Positions 1 to 6,752 of a DNA stretch of 14,437 bases are shown piece by piece. Numbering within the stretch: position 1 is the stretch's first letter; every line of letters begins with the position of its first letter. A model generated the notes under the pieces. The model did not search any database, was not told the origin of the DNA, and worked only from the letters and a program-made list of their open reading frames with translations. Origin of the DNA: Sedimentisphaerales bacterium (GTDB taxonomy: Bacteria > Planctomycetota > Phycisphaerae > Sedimentisphaerales > SG8-4); contig JAFGJR010000015.1 of NCBI GenBank assembly GCA_016928975.1, positions 1 through 14,437 of the forward strand. Reading direction: 5' to 3'. The position numbers were made by a program, and so were the translations under genes.

Positions 1-1
1 A

Positions 2-91
2 GACCGAGGTACAGCAGCGAAGCAGGACTTGCGCCAGTTGATGACCCTGCGTCAGGAGGCAGAGCTGATCCTGAGCGGCCTGCTCGAATGA
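2..91 (+). CDS. C-terminal end of an upstream gene (partial)
   Basis: An open frame runs in from the left edge and ends at TGA 89-91, giving 29 residues that finish QEAELILSGLLE. The leucine- and glutamate-rich pattern resembles the amphipathic helix that often closes a protein, and no stop occurs before the edge. The rest of the gene is outside the window, so no family can be named. An ATG overlaps the stop (ATGA at 88-91), but it opens only an 11-codon frame, so no coupled downstream gene follows. The assignment rests on openness and composition alone. Confidence 0.4.
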   Translation, partial: DRGTAAKQDLRQLMTLRQEAELILSGLLE

Positions 92-402
92 GTCCTCGAT
101 GTCGCGGACTCCCCCGGCGCTGACATATGCGGCGCCGCTCCGTGCCCGCCGGCGAAGAGCAAACCTACCGCTGGCGGCTCATCCTTCCACTTGCGATCCT
201 CTTGAGACGCCACGCTCGCTCGCCCTCCGGCGTCATCCCAAGCGACCCGTTCTGAACCGGGCGGCATCCGGCACAACCGCACGCCGGCGGCGGCGAACAA
301 GCCAAACGTCAGCCAGTCGTCATGGTGTCGTGCCGTAAGCCCACGCGAGGCAGATGGTTACGGATGAAGACCGGTTTGTGAGAGCGAAGCACCTGTCCTT
401 CG
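92..402. other. intergenic stretch, no supported gene
   Basis: GC-rich spacer between the upstream gene end and the purF promoter. Open frames on both strands are short, Arg/Ala/Pro-rich and lack a ribosome binding site. The only mildly protein-like one is a 42-codon frame at 127-255 with a short hydrophobic stretch (WRLILPLAILL), which I do not call. No tRNA, repeat array or T-tailed hairpin was seen. Confidence 0.5.
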
Positions 403-425
403 ACAAGCGAAGCCGAGTCGCTTGT
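403..425. repeat. perfect 8-bp inverted repeat abutting the purF -35 box
   Basis: ACAAGCGA (403-410) and TCGCTTGT (418-425) form a perfect stem with a 7-base loop. The last T of the right arm is the first T of the purF -35 hexamer. No T-tract follows on either strand, so it is not a standard terminator. Its position would suit an operator, but no known regulator motif is recognised. Confidence 0.5.
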
Positions 426-453
426 TGACTTGGAGCGAGCGGGCGGTTATACT
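425..453 (+). promoter_or_regulatory. sigma70-type promoter of purF
   Basis: The -35 box TTGACT (425-430) and -10 box TATACT (448-453) are separated by exactly 17 bases; each matches 5 of 6 consensus positions. Transcription would start near 460, leaving a leader of about 62 bases before the chosen purF ATG at 522. The upstream GTG at 462 would be essentially leaderless, which argues for the later start. Confidence 0.75.
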
Positions 454-521
454 GCGGGTCGGTGGGTGATGTGCTTCGAGGAACGTCTGTCTCTCTGTAT
501 TTGGCGGTCAGTGTGAAAACC

Positions 522-2009
522 ATGCCCAAGTCAGTTTTGCAGCAGGATGATGAGTACGAGGTCTGTTCGGAGAAGAAGGAAGAGTGTGGGTTGTTCGGGA
601 TTTTCGGCGACCCGCAGGCGGTCCAGCGAACCTACATCGGTCTGCATGCTCTTCAGCACCGGGGCCAGGAGTCGGCGGGGATTGCCTCCAGCAACGGCGA
701 GCTGATCCAGTGCTACAAGGGCATGGGCACGGTGATGCGCGTTTTTCGCAGCGGCTCGGACGCCCTCGACAGGCTGGCGAACCCCATCGCCATCGGTCAC
801 GTGCGGTACTCGACGTCGGGCTCGTCCAGCGTGGAGAACAGTCAGCCGTTGCTCGCCGAGTATTCACGCGGGCAAGTCGCCGTCGCTCACAACGGCAATC
901 TGATCAACGCCGGACTGTTGCGCGATGAATACGAGGCCTACGGCAGCATCTTCAAATCCACCAGCGACACCGAGATCATCGTCCACCTGCTCGCCAAGCC
1001 GACCCACCAGAACAAACCGGATCCGCTCGGCCACGTGCTCAACCATCTTCAGGGCGCCTACTCGCTCATCTTCCTGTTCGCCGATCACATCGAGGCCGCT
1101 CGCGATCCCTACGGAATCCATCCGTTGTGCGTCGGACGGACCCGCGAGGGGGCCTTCATCGTAGCCAGCGAAAGCTGCGCCATCGACGCCATCGGCGCGA
1201 AATTCGTCCGCGAGGTCGAACCGGGCGAGATCGTGCGGCTGGACAGAAACGGGCTCCACAGCCGGTTCTTCGTTCGCAAAGGCGAGATCACGCCGGCTCA
1301 CTGCACGTTCGAGCACGTCTACTTCTCCAAGCAGAACTCGCGAATCTTCGGGGAGAACGTGCATGAGTTTCGCAAGAAGCTCGGCCGTCAACTGGCCAGA
1401 GAGCATCCCGCACAAGCGGACGTCGTCTGCCCTGTCCCGGATAGTGGCACGCCGGCGGCCGTCGGCTACGCGGAGCAGAGCGGCATTCCATTCGACATGG
1501 GTTTCATTCGAAGCCATTACATCGGTCGAACGTTCATCGCGCCGAACCAGAAGCTGCGGGAGACGGAGGTCAATCTCAAACTCGCGATCGTCAAGGAAGT
1601 CGTAGCCGGCAAGCGGATCGTCGTCGTGGACGACTCCATCGTCCGCGGCACCACGACCCGCGGCAAGATCCGGGCCCTTCGCGAGGCGGGGGCGAAGGAG
1701 ATCCACATGCGGGTGAGCTGCCCGCCCATTCGATTCCCCTGCTACTACGGCGTGGACTTCCCGACCAAGGAGGAGCGGCTGGCCAACAATCGCAAGCTCG
1801 ACGACATCAGGCAATTCCTCGAGGTGGACAGCGTGGGTTATCTCTCGCTGGAGGGCATGCTCTCCTGCGCCGCGCTGCCGCAAGACCACTACTGCACCGC
1901 CTGCTGGACCGGCAGGTACCCGATCCCCATCAATATCGTGCTCAACAAGTTCTCGATGGAGCGCTATCAACTCTACATGTTTGAAGAACATGCCACGACC
2001 CATGAGTAA
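522..2009 (+). CDS. purF: amidophosphoribosyltransferase (glutamine PRPP amidotransferase)
   Basis: Catalyses the first committed step of de novo purine synthesis: PRPP plus glutamine gives 5-phosphoribosylamine. The 495-residue product starts with a ~21-residue propeptide; the N-terminal nucleophile would be Cys22 in ECGLFGIFG, exposed by processing. The class II glutaminase domain follows (HRGQESAG at 46-53, GHVRYSTSG at 92-100, AHNGNL at 122-127). The C-terminal PRTase domain carries the PRPP loop VVVDDSIVRGTT (367-378). Cys261, Cys407, Cys458 and Cys461 match the four ligands of the [4Fe-4S] Bacillus-type enzyme, so this is the iron-sulfur, oxygen-sensitive kind. I chose ATG 522 because the GTG at 462 coincides with the predicted transcription start. 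No clear Shine-Dalgarno precedes 522. The gene overlaps purM by 8 bases. Confidence 0.96.
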   Translation: MPKSVLQQDDEYEVCSEKKEECGLFGIFGDPQAVQRTYIGLHALQHRGQESAGIASSNGELIQCYKGMGTVMRVFRSGSDALDRLANPIAIGHVRYSTSGSSSVENSQPLLAEYSRGQVAVAHNGNLINAGLLRDEYEAYGSIFKSTSDTEIIVHLLAKPTHQNKPDPLGHVLNHLQGAYSLIFLFADHIEAARDPYGIHPLCVGRTREGAFIVASESCAIDAIGAKFVREVEPGEIVRLDRNGLHSRFFVRKGEITPAHCTFEHVYFSKQNSRIFGENVHEFRKKLGRQLAREHPAQADVVCPVPDSGTPAAVGYAEQSGIPFDMGFIRSHYIGRTFIAPNQKLRETEVNLKLAIVKEVVAGKRIVVVDDSIVRGTTTRGKIRALREAGAKEIHMRVSCPPIRFPCYYGVDFPTKEERLANNRKLDDIRQFLEVDSVGYLSLEGMLSCAALPQDHYCTACWTGRYPIPINIVLNKFSMERYQLYMFEEHATTHE

Positions 2010-3072
2010 ATACGTCACTTACGCGCAGGCCGGCGTGAACATCGAAGCCAACGACGTGATGGTCGATAGCATTCAGTCCTCGCTGGCCAGCACGTACGGG
2101 CCCCGGGTCATCAATGTGCCCTGGGGGTTCGCCGGACTGTTTCGCCTGGACTACGACGAGAAGCTCTTCAAGAAGAACTACCGCCAGCCGGTCCTGGTCG
2201 CCTGCACCGACGGCGTAGGCAGCAAGGTCCAGGTGGCCGCCAGGGCCAGGCGGTTCGACACCGTCGGCATCGACCTCGTGGCGATGAGCGTCAACGACAT
2301 GTTGGTGATGGGAGCCGAGCCGTTGTTCTTCCTCGACTACGTGGCATTGCACAAGCTGGAGCCTGCGCTGGTGGCGCAGATGGTCAAAGGCGTGGCCGCA
2401 GGCTGCCGCGAGGCGGACTGTGCCCTCCTCGGCGGCGAAACGGCGGAGATGCCCGACACCTATCGCAAAGGCGATTTCGATATGGCCGGTTTTGCCGTCG
2501 GGGTCGTCGAGAAGGACAAGATCATCACCGGCAAGAAGGTCCGGCCGGGCGACGTCATCCTCGGCCTGCGCTCCAGTGGCCTGCACAGCAACGGCTACGC
2601 CCTGGCCCGCAACGTCTGCTTCAAACAGAACAAGTTCAAGCTCACCGACGTGATCGACGAGCTCGACGGCACGACGCTGGGCGATGCGTTGCTGGCGCCG
2701 ACTCGCATCTACGTCCGCCCGGTCATCAAGCTGCTTGCCAAGTACAGGGTCAAGCGCGTCGTGCACGCGATGGCTCACATCACCGGCAGTGGAATCGCCG
2801 GCAACGTCCCCCGCGTCCTGCCGAGTGACTGCAACGCGGTGATCCGCAAATCCGCCTGGCCCCGGCCGAAGATCTTCAACTTCCTCCGGAAGACCGGTCC
2901 GGTCGAGGAAGAGGAGATGTTCCGCGTATTCAACATGGGCATCGGCTACGTGGTCATCGTGGCCCAGGACTTCGCCGACGCGGTGGCCACAAAGCTGATT
3001 CAGTGGGGCGAGAAAGTCAATCGCATCGGCCGCATCACGCGGGGAACCGGCCAGGTGATTCTGAAGGACTGA
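2002..3072 (+). CDS. purM: phosphoribosylformylglycinamidine cyclo-ligase (AIR synthase)
   Basis: Closes the imidazole ring, converting FGAM and ATP to aminoimidazole ribonucleotide, the fifth purine step. The product of 356 residues is close to the usual ~345. Family hallmarks are the ATP/substrate segment TDGVGSKVQVA (69-79), VAMSVNDMLVMGAEPLFFLDY (93-113, read as two blocks), GGETAEMPDTY (144-154), SSGLHSNGYALAR (191-203), HITGSG (259-264) and FNMGIGYVV (310-318). HITGSG differs slightly from the common HITGGG. ATG 2002 overlaps the purF stop (ATGAGTAA), implying translational coupling. Alternative in-frame starts at 1981 (TTG) and 1990 (ATG) would only lengthen the overlap. A two-gene purF-purM pair, away from purL/purN, is reasonable for a planctomycete. 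Confidence 0.95.
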   Translation: MSKYVTYAQAGVNIEANDVMVDSIQSSLASTYGPRVINVPWGFAGLFRLDYDEKLFKKNYRQPVLVACTDGVGSKVQVAARARRFDTVGIDLVAMSVNDMLVMGAEPLFFLDYVALHKLEPALVAQMVKGVAAGCREADCALLGGETAEMPDTYRKGDFDMAGFAVGVVEKDKIITGKKVRPGDVILGLRSSGLHSNGYALARNVCFKQNKFKLTDVIDELDGTTLGDALLAPTRIYVRPVIKLLAKYRVKRVVHAMAHITGSGIAGNVPRVLPSDCNAVIRKSAWPRPKIFNFLRKTGPVEEEEMFRVFNMGIGYVVIVAQDFADAVATKLIQWGEKVNRIGRITRGTGQVILKD

Positions 3073-3110
3073 CATCGAGTGCGGATGGTCATTTCTGAGG
3101 GCTTGGAGTA

Positions 3111-3171
3111 ATGGAACATCGGAATCGTGGAACAGGGCGGCGACGACCCACGCATCATTCCAATGCTCCAT
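3111..3171. repeat. imperfect inverted repeat of the GGAAC/GGAAT type
   Basis: The left arm ATGGAACATCGGAATCGTG (3111-3129) and the reverse complement of 3153-3171 match at 15 of 19 positions, with a 23-base loop. It lies at the purM-membrane gene junction and forms the first 20 codons of the next frame. It looks like an intergenic palindromic repeat; I know of no assigned function. Confidence 0.55.
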
Positions 3172-4223
3172 CATTCCTGAATCCCGACGGGGTTCCGTGG
3201 CCCCTGCTCGCCGCCGCACTGTACGTGGCATTCGCCGTCTACCTGTATTATCCATACTTCGGCGGCTTCACGCGGAGACAATGGTTCCTTCCCATCAACG
3301 CTTGTGCCGCGGCCTTTGGGTGCTTCCTCCTGAGCCGGCGATGGGTGGCGGCGTTCGCCGGCTCGCTGTTGGCCGGAGCCGTCTACGGCTTCACGCCCTT
3401 CACGCTGGGCCTGGCGAAATACCATCCGGCGGCCGGTTTCCTCGCCGCCTCTGTGCCGTGGCTGTTTCTGCCGGCAGCCTTCCTGAGGAAGACGCGAGGC
3501 AAATGGCTGGGAACCTCGCTGCTCTTTCTGCCGTTCGTCGTGATCTTGCTGTTCTTCTACCTGTTCGCCGATGTGTTTGTCCGTCACCGTTTGTTTGCGG
3601 CCCCTCTGGGTGCGGCCGTGCATCTGTCGGATCTGGCCGGCTTCCTCGCTCCGCTGGTCCTGGCCAAACGGGGGATCACGCTGATGGGGATCTATCACGC
3701 CCCGGTCGCAGCCTTCGTGCTCGGGGTCGCGATGATCTGGAAGGCCCGCCGCTACAACATTCTGGTAGTCCTGGCGATCGGCTTGCTCCTGGCCTTCTCC
3801 AAATCGTTCATCGACCGTCGCCATATGGCGCTGCTGGGAGTCAGCCCCGTTCTGTGGCTGAGCATCCCGCTCGTCTGGTGCGCGGTGCTCAGCGGCATCG
3901 GTCTGCAAGGCCTGCTGGAGGCAGGTTTCACCGATCGCAAGTGGCTTCTGACGGCGGTCGGCATTGTGTCGGCGCTGTCGATTGCGAACCTGTTCCTCGC
4001 AACCAAGTACTTCCAGGTCATTTTCGGCTTGGCCGACCGCTACGCCCAGCTCTTCGTCCTGACCGGGAAGATGTACCTGCTCGGCGCCGTGGCGACGGGA
4101 ATCATCTTCGTGATGGTGCGTCAGAGACTGCGCGTCCACTGGCTGCGCTGGGCGGTCCTCGTCGCCGCGTTGACCGTAGACATCGTCCTCGGCGCCCGGT
4201 ACGTGATCGATCGAGTCCTCTGA
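3111..4223 (+). CDS. polytopic membrane protein of unknown function
   Basis: The product has 370 residues and about nine or ten hydrophobic segments, roughly at 31-52, 60-75, 79-98, 107-125, 133-155, 165-187, 193-210, 217-230, 241-268, 279-298, 315-336 and 343-362; some of these probably pair into single helices. Basic loops such as RKTRGK (126-131) and KARRY fit an inner-membrane protein. There is no recognisable catalytic motif. It starts 38 bases after purM and is likely cotranscribed with it. The first ~30 residues are polar, Arg/His-rich and encoded by an inverted repeat; the conserved protein may really begin near Pro29, though no other ATG, GTG or TTG lies between there and 3111. GAGG about 10 bases upstream is a weak ribosome site. 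A link to purine metabolism is not implied. Confidence 0.75.
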   Translation: MEHRNRGTGRRRPTHHSNAPSFLNPDGVPWPLLAAALYVAFAVYLYYPYFGGFTRRQWFLPINACAAAFGCFLLSRRWVAAFAGSLLAGAVYGFTPFTLGLAKYHPAAGFLAASVPWLFLPAAFLRKTRGKWLGTSLLFLPFVVILLFFYLFADVFVRHRLFAAPLGAAVHLSDLAGFLAPLVLAKRGITLMGIYHAPVAAFVLGVAMIWKARRYNILVVLAIGLLLAFSKSFIDRRHMALLGVSPVLWLSIPLVWCAVLSGIGLQGLLEAGFTDRKWLLTAVGIVSALSIANLFLATKYFQVIFGLADRYAQLFVLTGKMYLLGAVATGIIFVMVRQRLRVHWLRWAVLVAALTVDIVLGARYVIDRVL

Positions 4224-4249
4224 TGAAGACTGAAGAAGACCACCCGTAC

Positions 4250-4390
4250 GTCATTCCCGCGCAGAGCTCGCCCTCGACCCCTGATCGAGTCAGGGGCAGG
4301 CTCTGATCGGGGATGGGAATCCGGTTGCGCACCGAATGATCCCCTGCTTTCGCGAGGGCAAGCCTGGACCCCCGCCTGCGCGGGGGTGAC
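4250..4390. repeat. REP-like / MITE-like palindromic element
   Basis: The ends are imperfect terminal inverted repeats: GTCATTCCCGCGCAG (4250-4264) and CTGCGCGGGGGTGAC (4376-4390) pair at 13 of 15 positions. Inside are two perfect 7-bp hairpins, CCCCTGA/TCAGGGG (4278-4296, 5-base loop) and CCCCCGC/GCGGGGG (4369-4386, 4-base loop), plus an outer stem CAGAGC/GCTCTG (4262-4267 with 4300-4305). It fills the gap between two genes and has no coding capacity. Elements with GTCATTCCCGCG ends are widespread in bacteria, so this looks like a dispersed non-autonomous repeat; RNA structure could also end purM-operon transcripts. Confidence 0.7.
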
Positions 4391-4472
4391 ATGAGTGGCT
4401 CATTCTGTTATGAGTGTCCTAAGGACAAGGTTCCTTGCACTAATGGTCGCTTGCAGGTTCTGGGGTGAAGAA

Positions 4473-5195
4473 ATGAGAGCCGCTGGATGTCTTGTAATTG
4501 CCCTGTTGCTCGCCAGCCAAGCAGTGGCCCAGGAACATGCCAGGACGATTCACGTCTTCGTCGCCCTTTGTGACAACCAGCACCAGGGCATCGTGCCTGT
4601 GCCGGCCAAACTCGGCAACGGAGAGGACCCCGCCAACAACTTGTACTGGGGAGCCCTCTATGGCGTGAAGACGTTTTTCAAGAATAGTAAGAGTTGGACG
4701 CTCGTGACCACGGAGAAGACGCCGGGCGATCCGCTTCTGGAACGGGTGATCTTCAAACACGTGACCTCCGGTACGTACGTCGTCGCCGATGCCTATCGCG
4801 GCGACAAGATCAAGAATGCGGTGGCGGATTTCCTCAACGCCGCGGCGGGGAACAACGCCGGCACGTTGAAACTCGACAAGGCATCGCTCGGCGTCCGTGG
4901 CTCGGCGGATCTGGTAGCCTACGTAGGCCACAACGGCCTGATGGATTTCACAGTCGATCAGCCAATCCCACAGACGAATGTAGTCCCCAAAGACGCCATC
5001 GTTCTGGCCTGCAAGAGCAAGCCGTACTTCCTGCCCTGCCTATCACAGCTCAAATGCAGATCGGTCCTGCTGACCACGGGTCTCATGGCCCCGGAAGCCT
5101 ACACTCTGGACGCAGCGATGACCGGCTGGATCGAGAAGGAGCCCCCCGACAAAATCATCAACCGTGCCGCCCGTGCCTACAACAACCACCAATAG
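4473..5195 (+). CDS. secreted orphan protein with a possible caspase-like His/Cys dyad
   Basis: The product has 240 residues from ATG 4473, chosen because a clean signal peptide begins there (MRAAGCLVIALLLASQAVAQ, cleavage after AVAQ). Longer frames back to 4395 add a non-signal extension. GGTGAAG just upstream is a weak ribosome site. The mature part opens HVFVALCDNQHQGIVPVPAK (27-46) and contains NLYWGALYGVKTFF (56-69). I believe this pattern recurs in uncharacterised bacterial proteins, but I cannot name a family. Two blocks resemble clan CD peptidases: a hydrophobic strand then His-x-Gly (LVAYVGHNG, His153) and a second strand ending Ala-Cys (AIVLACKS, Cys180). Order and spacing suit a caspase-like fold, but this is inference. 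It stands alone, preceded by a REP-like element. Export to the periplasm is likely. Confidence 0.8.
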   Translation: MRAAGCLVIALLLASQAVAQEHARTIHVFVALCDNQHQGIVPVPAKLGNGEDPANNLYWGALYGVKTFFKNSKSWTLVTTEKTPGDPLLERVIFKHVTSGTYVVADAYRGDKIKNAVADFLNAAAGNNAGTLKLDKASLGVRGSADLVAYVGHNGLMDFTVDQPIPQTNVVPKDAIVLACKSKPYFLPCLSQLKCRSVLLTTGLMAPEAYTLDAAMTGWIEKEPPDKIINRAARAYNNHQ

Positions 5196-5205
5196 TGCGG
5201 CCTCA

Positions 5206-5233
5206 AAGCCGCCAAACGCCTGTTCCACAGCGA
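5206..5233. repeat. 28-base dispersed repeat, copy A
   Basis: This block just after the secreted-protein gene matches 6753-6780 at 24 of 28 positions; the shared core is CGCCTGTNCCACAGCGA. It overlaps no gene. It probably belongs to a larger dispersed intergenic element of which only pieces remain. Confidence 0.6.
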
Positions 5234-5289
5234 TGCGGGTCCATCTTCCCCGCAGACGTGAAGGCACATCGTCACCGTTCTTCGCGAAT

Positions 5290-5334
5290 CAGAAAGCATT
5301 CGCCCTCCCCACGCGAATAATGAACAATGAAGAC
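5290..5334. repeat. GAAYAATGAAYAATGAAGAC dispersed repeat, copy 1
   Basis: Bases 5312-5334 are identical to 11445-11467 (23 bases), and similarity extends left to 5290 (CAGAAA, then CGCC at 5301). A third copy lies at 6645-6664. All three are intergenic, in the same orientation, and each is followed by a gap before an accessory gene. Confidence 0.75.
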
Positions 5335-5376
5335 GCCCATCCCCCCGTGTGTGGCTGGTTGTCTACGACCCCACCG

Positions 5377-5407
5377 GTTGTGGTCTTTGCCATCCGAGAA
5401 CCACAAC
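5377..5407. repeat. 8-bp inverted repeat with an alternative pairing
   Basis: GTTGTGGT (5377-5384) pairs perfectly with ACCACAAC (5400-5407) across a 15-base loop. The right arm can instead form ACCAC-AACAC-GTGGT (5400-5414). The two stems exclude each other. No T-tract follows, and its role is unknown. Confidence 0.4.
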
Positions 5408-5460
5408 ACGTGGTGCTTCGAAAATACTCGCGCAATTGTTGGGGCGATTACGAAACGTTC

Positions 5461-5490
5461 TTGCTGATGTGGACACGAGCATGGTATTGT
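5461..5490 (+). promoter_or_regulatory. candidate extended -10 promoter for the Fic module
   Basis: TGG directly precedes TATTGT (5485-5490), giving the TGn extended -10 pattern, with a weak -35 TTGCTG (5461-5466) at an 18-base spacing. TATAGT (5490-5495) overlaps as an alternative -10. It lies about 195 bases before the small upstream gene of the Fic pair. Confidence 0.35.
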
Positions 5491-5689
5491 ATAGTAGTGG
5501 ATGACTACTCGCCGGGCAGGGGTGGGCTCTGTCAATGTAATGCCTTTGCAGAGCGGCATGACTGTTGCTGGGACCACAGTAGCCGCCTGTGATTCGTTCA
5601 TTACGGCGTCCGCTTGGGTACGAGCCTATTCTGACCATGGGCTCTGAGTTTGTCATCCGATGAAAAACCGAACTGATAGTGAGGTCATC

Positions 5690-5902
5690 ATGGTTGCCCG
5701 AAAACAACTTCAATCCAACCTTACAGTGAAACCGGAACTGAAGACCCTATTAGAACAAGCACACGGGAAAGTCACCTCAGAAGCGGAGCTTCAGGAACAG
5801 CGTATTAGCTTTGCCTTCGGGAACGCCCCGCCATCGGACCTCATCACCAGGGACTCAGTGAGGGTCGCCTCGAACCACATCCGCCTGAATCCGCCCGCGT
5901 GA
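5690..5902 (+). CDS. small Fic-associated protein, candidate antitoxin
   Basis: The product has 70 residues: Lys/Gln/Leu-rich N-terminus, a helical region (LKTLLEQAHGKVTSEAELQE, 17-36) and a conserved-looking SFAFGNAP stretch (40-47) before a basic end. ATG 5690 is chosen because GTGAGG sits five bases upstream; an ATG at 5660 has no such site. It ends eight bases before the Fic gene, which has the same GTGAGG-five-base arrangement, so the two are surely one operon. Small proteins encoded just before Fic genes often act as antitoxins. I do not see the (S/T)xxxE(G/N) inhibitory motif of VbhA-type antitoxins, so the antitoxin role rests on size and position. Alternatively it is a chaperone or target-binding partner. 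Confidence 0.75.
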   Translation: MVARKQLQSNLTVKPELKTLLEQAHGKVTSEAELQEQRISFAFGNAPPSDLITRDSVRVASNHIRLNPPA

Positions 5903-5909
5903 GGCTCCC

Positions 5910-6502
5910 ATGTCGCTCCGCCAGAAGGATGACCCAGTATTGTTCGCTCGCGTGCAGGAACAGAACCTGCTCCGTCAATATGACCTGCTCACGAACTGTA
6001 TAGAGATTGGGCTGAGTAAAGGAATTGAGGCGTTCGACAAGTACACTCTTTGGTCTCTGAACGCCATCGCTGTCGCCAATATTACGCAGTCCGGAGGTCG
6101 TTTTCGAGAGCAGCCAATCTATGTCGGGCTCATATTCCTCCGCACTTCAAGGATGTGCCAACACTAGTGGATCAGTTCCTCTCCGTTATTCACGAGAACT
6201 GGGATATCATTGACCATCCAACCGTCCTTCCAGCTTACGCGCTATGGCGTCTGAATTGGATTCACCCCTTCATCGAAGGCAACGGACGGACCGCACGCGC
6301 CGCCTGCTACTATCTGATATGCCTGCGCCAAGGCAGTCTCCTACCAGGCACCAAGATCGTTCCGGAGCGTATCCGGGAGAATCGCGAGCCATACTATGCC
6401 GCCCTCCGGGCTGCTGACCGTCATTGGGCCGACGGGCAATTCAACGTGGACGACTTGGCGGAGTATCTCGCAGAATTGCTTGAGAATCAACTGAGAGAAT
6501 AG
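5910..6502 (+). pseudogene. Fic-domain protein AMPylator, interrupted by one frameshift
   Basis: Two overlapping frames together encode one Fic/DOC protein. The first (5910-6167) gives the helical N-terminus to YVG at residue 73. The second then continues from codon 6128 with AHIPPHFKDVP and carries the active-site motif HPFIEGNGRTAR (HxFx[D/E]GNGRxxR), followed by KIVPERIRENREPYYAALRAADR, read here as two short blocks. Adding one G to the GGG run at 6126-6128 restores 197 residues. The motif is complete, including the catalytic His and the Arg pair that bind ATP phosphates, so the intact enzyme should transfer AMP from ATP to a target hydroxyl. A -1 slip would also restore the frame, but the site is not a slippery heptamer. 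Either the gene is recently inactivated or a base is missing from the assembly. Confidence 0.85.
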
Positions 6503-6555
6503 TGGTTGGCGGCCAGTGATAGTCGGCGGTGACGGCAGTCCAAGACAAGTAGAGC

Positions 6556-6737
6556 TGGAGGGACAGACCATAGTTCTTAGTATTAAGGACGGACCCGGTT
6601 TTCTTACTCACCGAGGATCTAAACTGCCTGCGACACACACTGCAGAACAATGAATAATGAAGACGTGGCCTGTGGAGGGCTTGTGGAGGGACGGACCCCG
6701 TTCTCTTCGTTTTCTTGCTTGCGGAGGGACGGGTACC
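6556..6737. repeat. local GGAGGGACRGACC repeat cluster
   Basis: TGGAGGGACAGACC (6556-6569) and TGGAGGGACGGACC (6684-6697) differ at one base, and CGGAGGGACGGGTACC follows at 6722-6737. In addition, 6587-6605 and 6689-6707 (GGACGGACCC then GTTNTCTT) match at 17 of 19. All are in the same orientation. Confidence 0.55.
6645..6664. repeat. GAAYAATGAAYAATGAAGAC dispersed repeat, copy 2
   Basis: GAACAATGAATAATGAAGAC differs from the copies at 5315 and 11448 only by swapping C and T at two positions. It is intergenic, like the other copies. Confidence 0.7.
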
Positions 6738-6752
6738 AGAAGCGCGGCATAG

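Larger units (their letters stand above)
5196..5681. other. intergenic stretch with repeats and a candidate promoter
   Basis: No convincing gene is present; frames on both strands have poor composition and no ribosome sites. The stretch holds a 28-base dispersed repeat, one copy of the GAATAATGAACAATGAAGAC repeat, an 8-bp inverted repeat and an extended -10 type promoter for the Fic module, each listed separately. Base composition seems less GC-rich than in the purine genes, judged by eye. Confidence 0.55.

Noticed and set aside
127..255. 42-codon frame with a hydrophobic stretch
   Set aside because: No ribosome site, Arg-rich, and too short to separate from chance.
462..521. Upstream GTG start adding 20 residues to PurF
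   Set aside because: It coincides with the predicted transcription start and adds a non-conserved leader; ATG 522 gives a normal propeptide before the nucleophile Cys.
864..3255. Long minus-strand open frames antisense to purF and purM
   Set aside because: They have Asp/Val/Arg-rich shadow composition, no ribosome sites, and lie fully over two unmistakable purine genes.
3171..4139. Minus-strand frame of 322 codons over the membrane gene
   Set aside because: Gln/Arg/Glu-rich low-complexity translation, typical of the antisense of a hydrophobic gene.
6050..6127. Separate gene start for the second Fic frame
   Set aside because: The first 26 codons from ATG 6050 are an out-of-frame reading of the Fic N-terminus; similarity to Fic begins only at codon 6128.
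6120..6135. Programmed -1 ribosomal frameshift in Fic
   Set aside because: No X-XXY-YYZ slippery heptamer and no clear downstream pseudoknot, so a mutation or assembly error is simpler.
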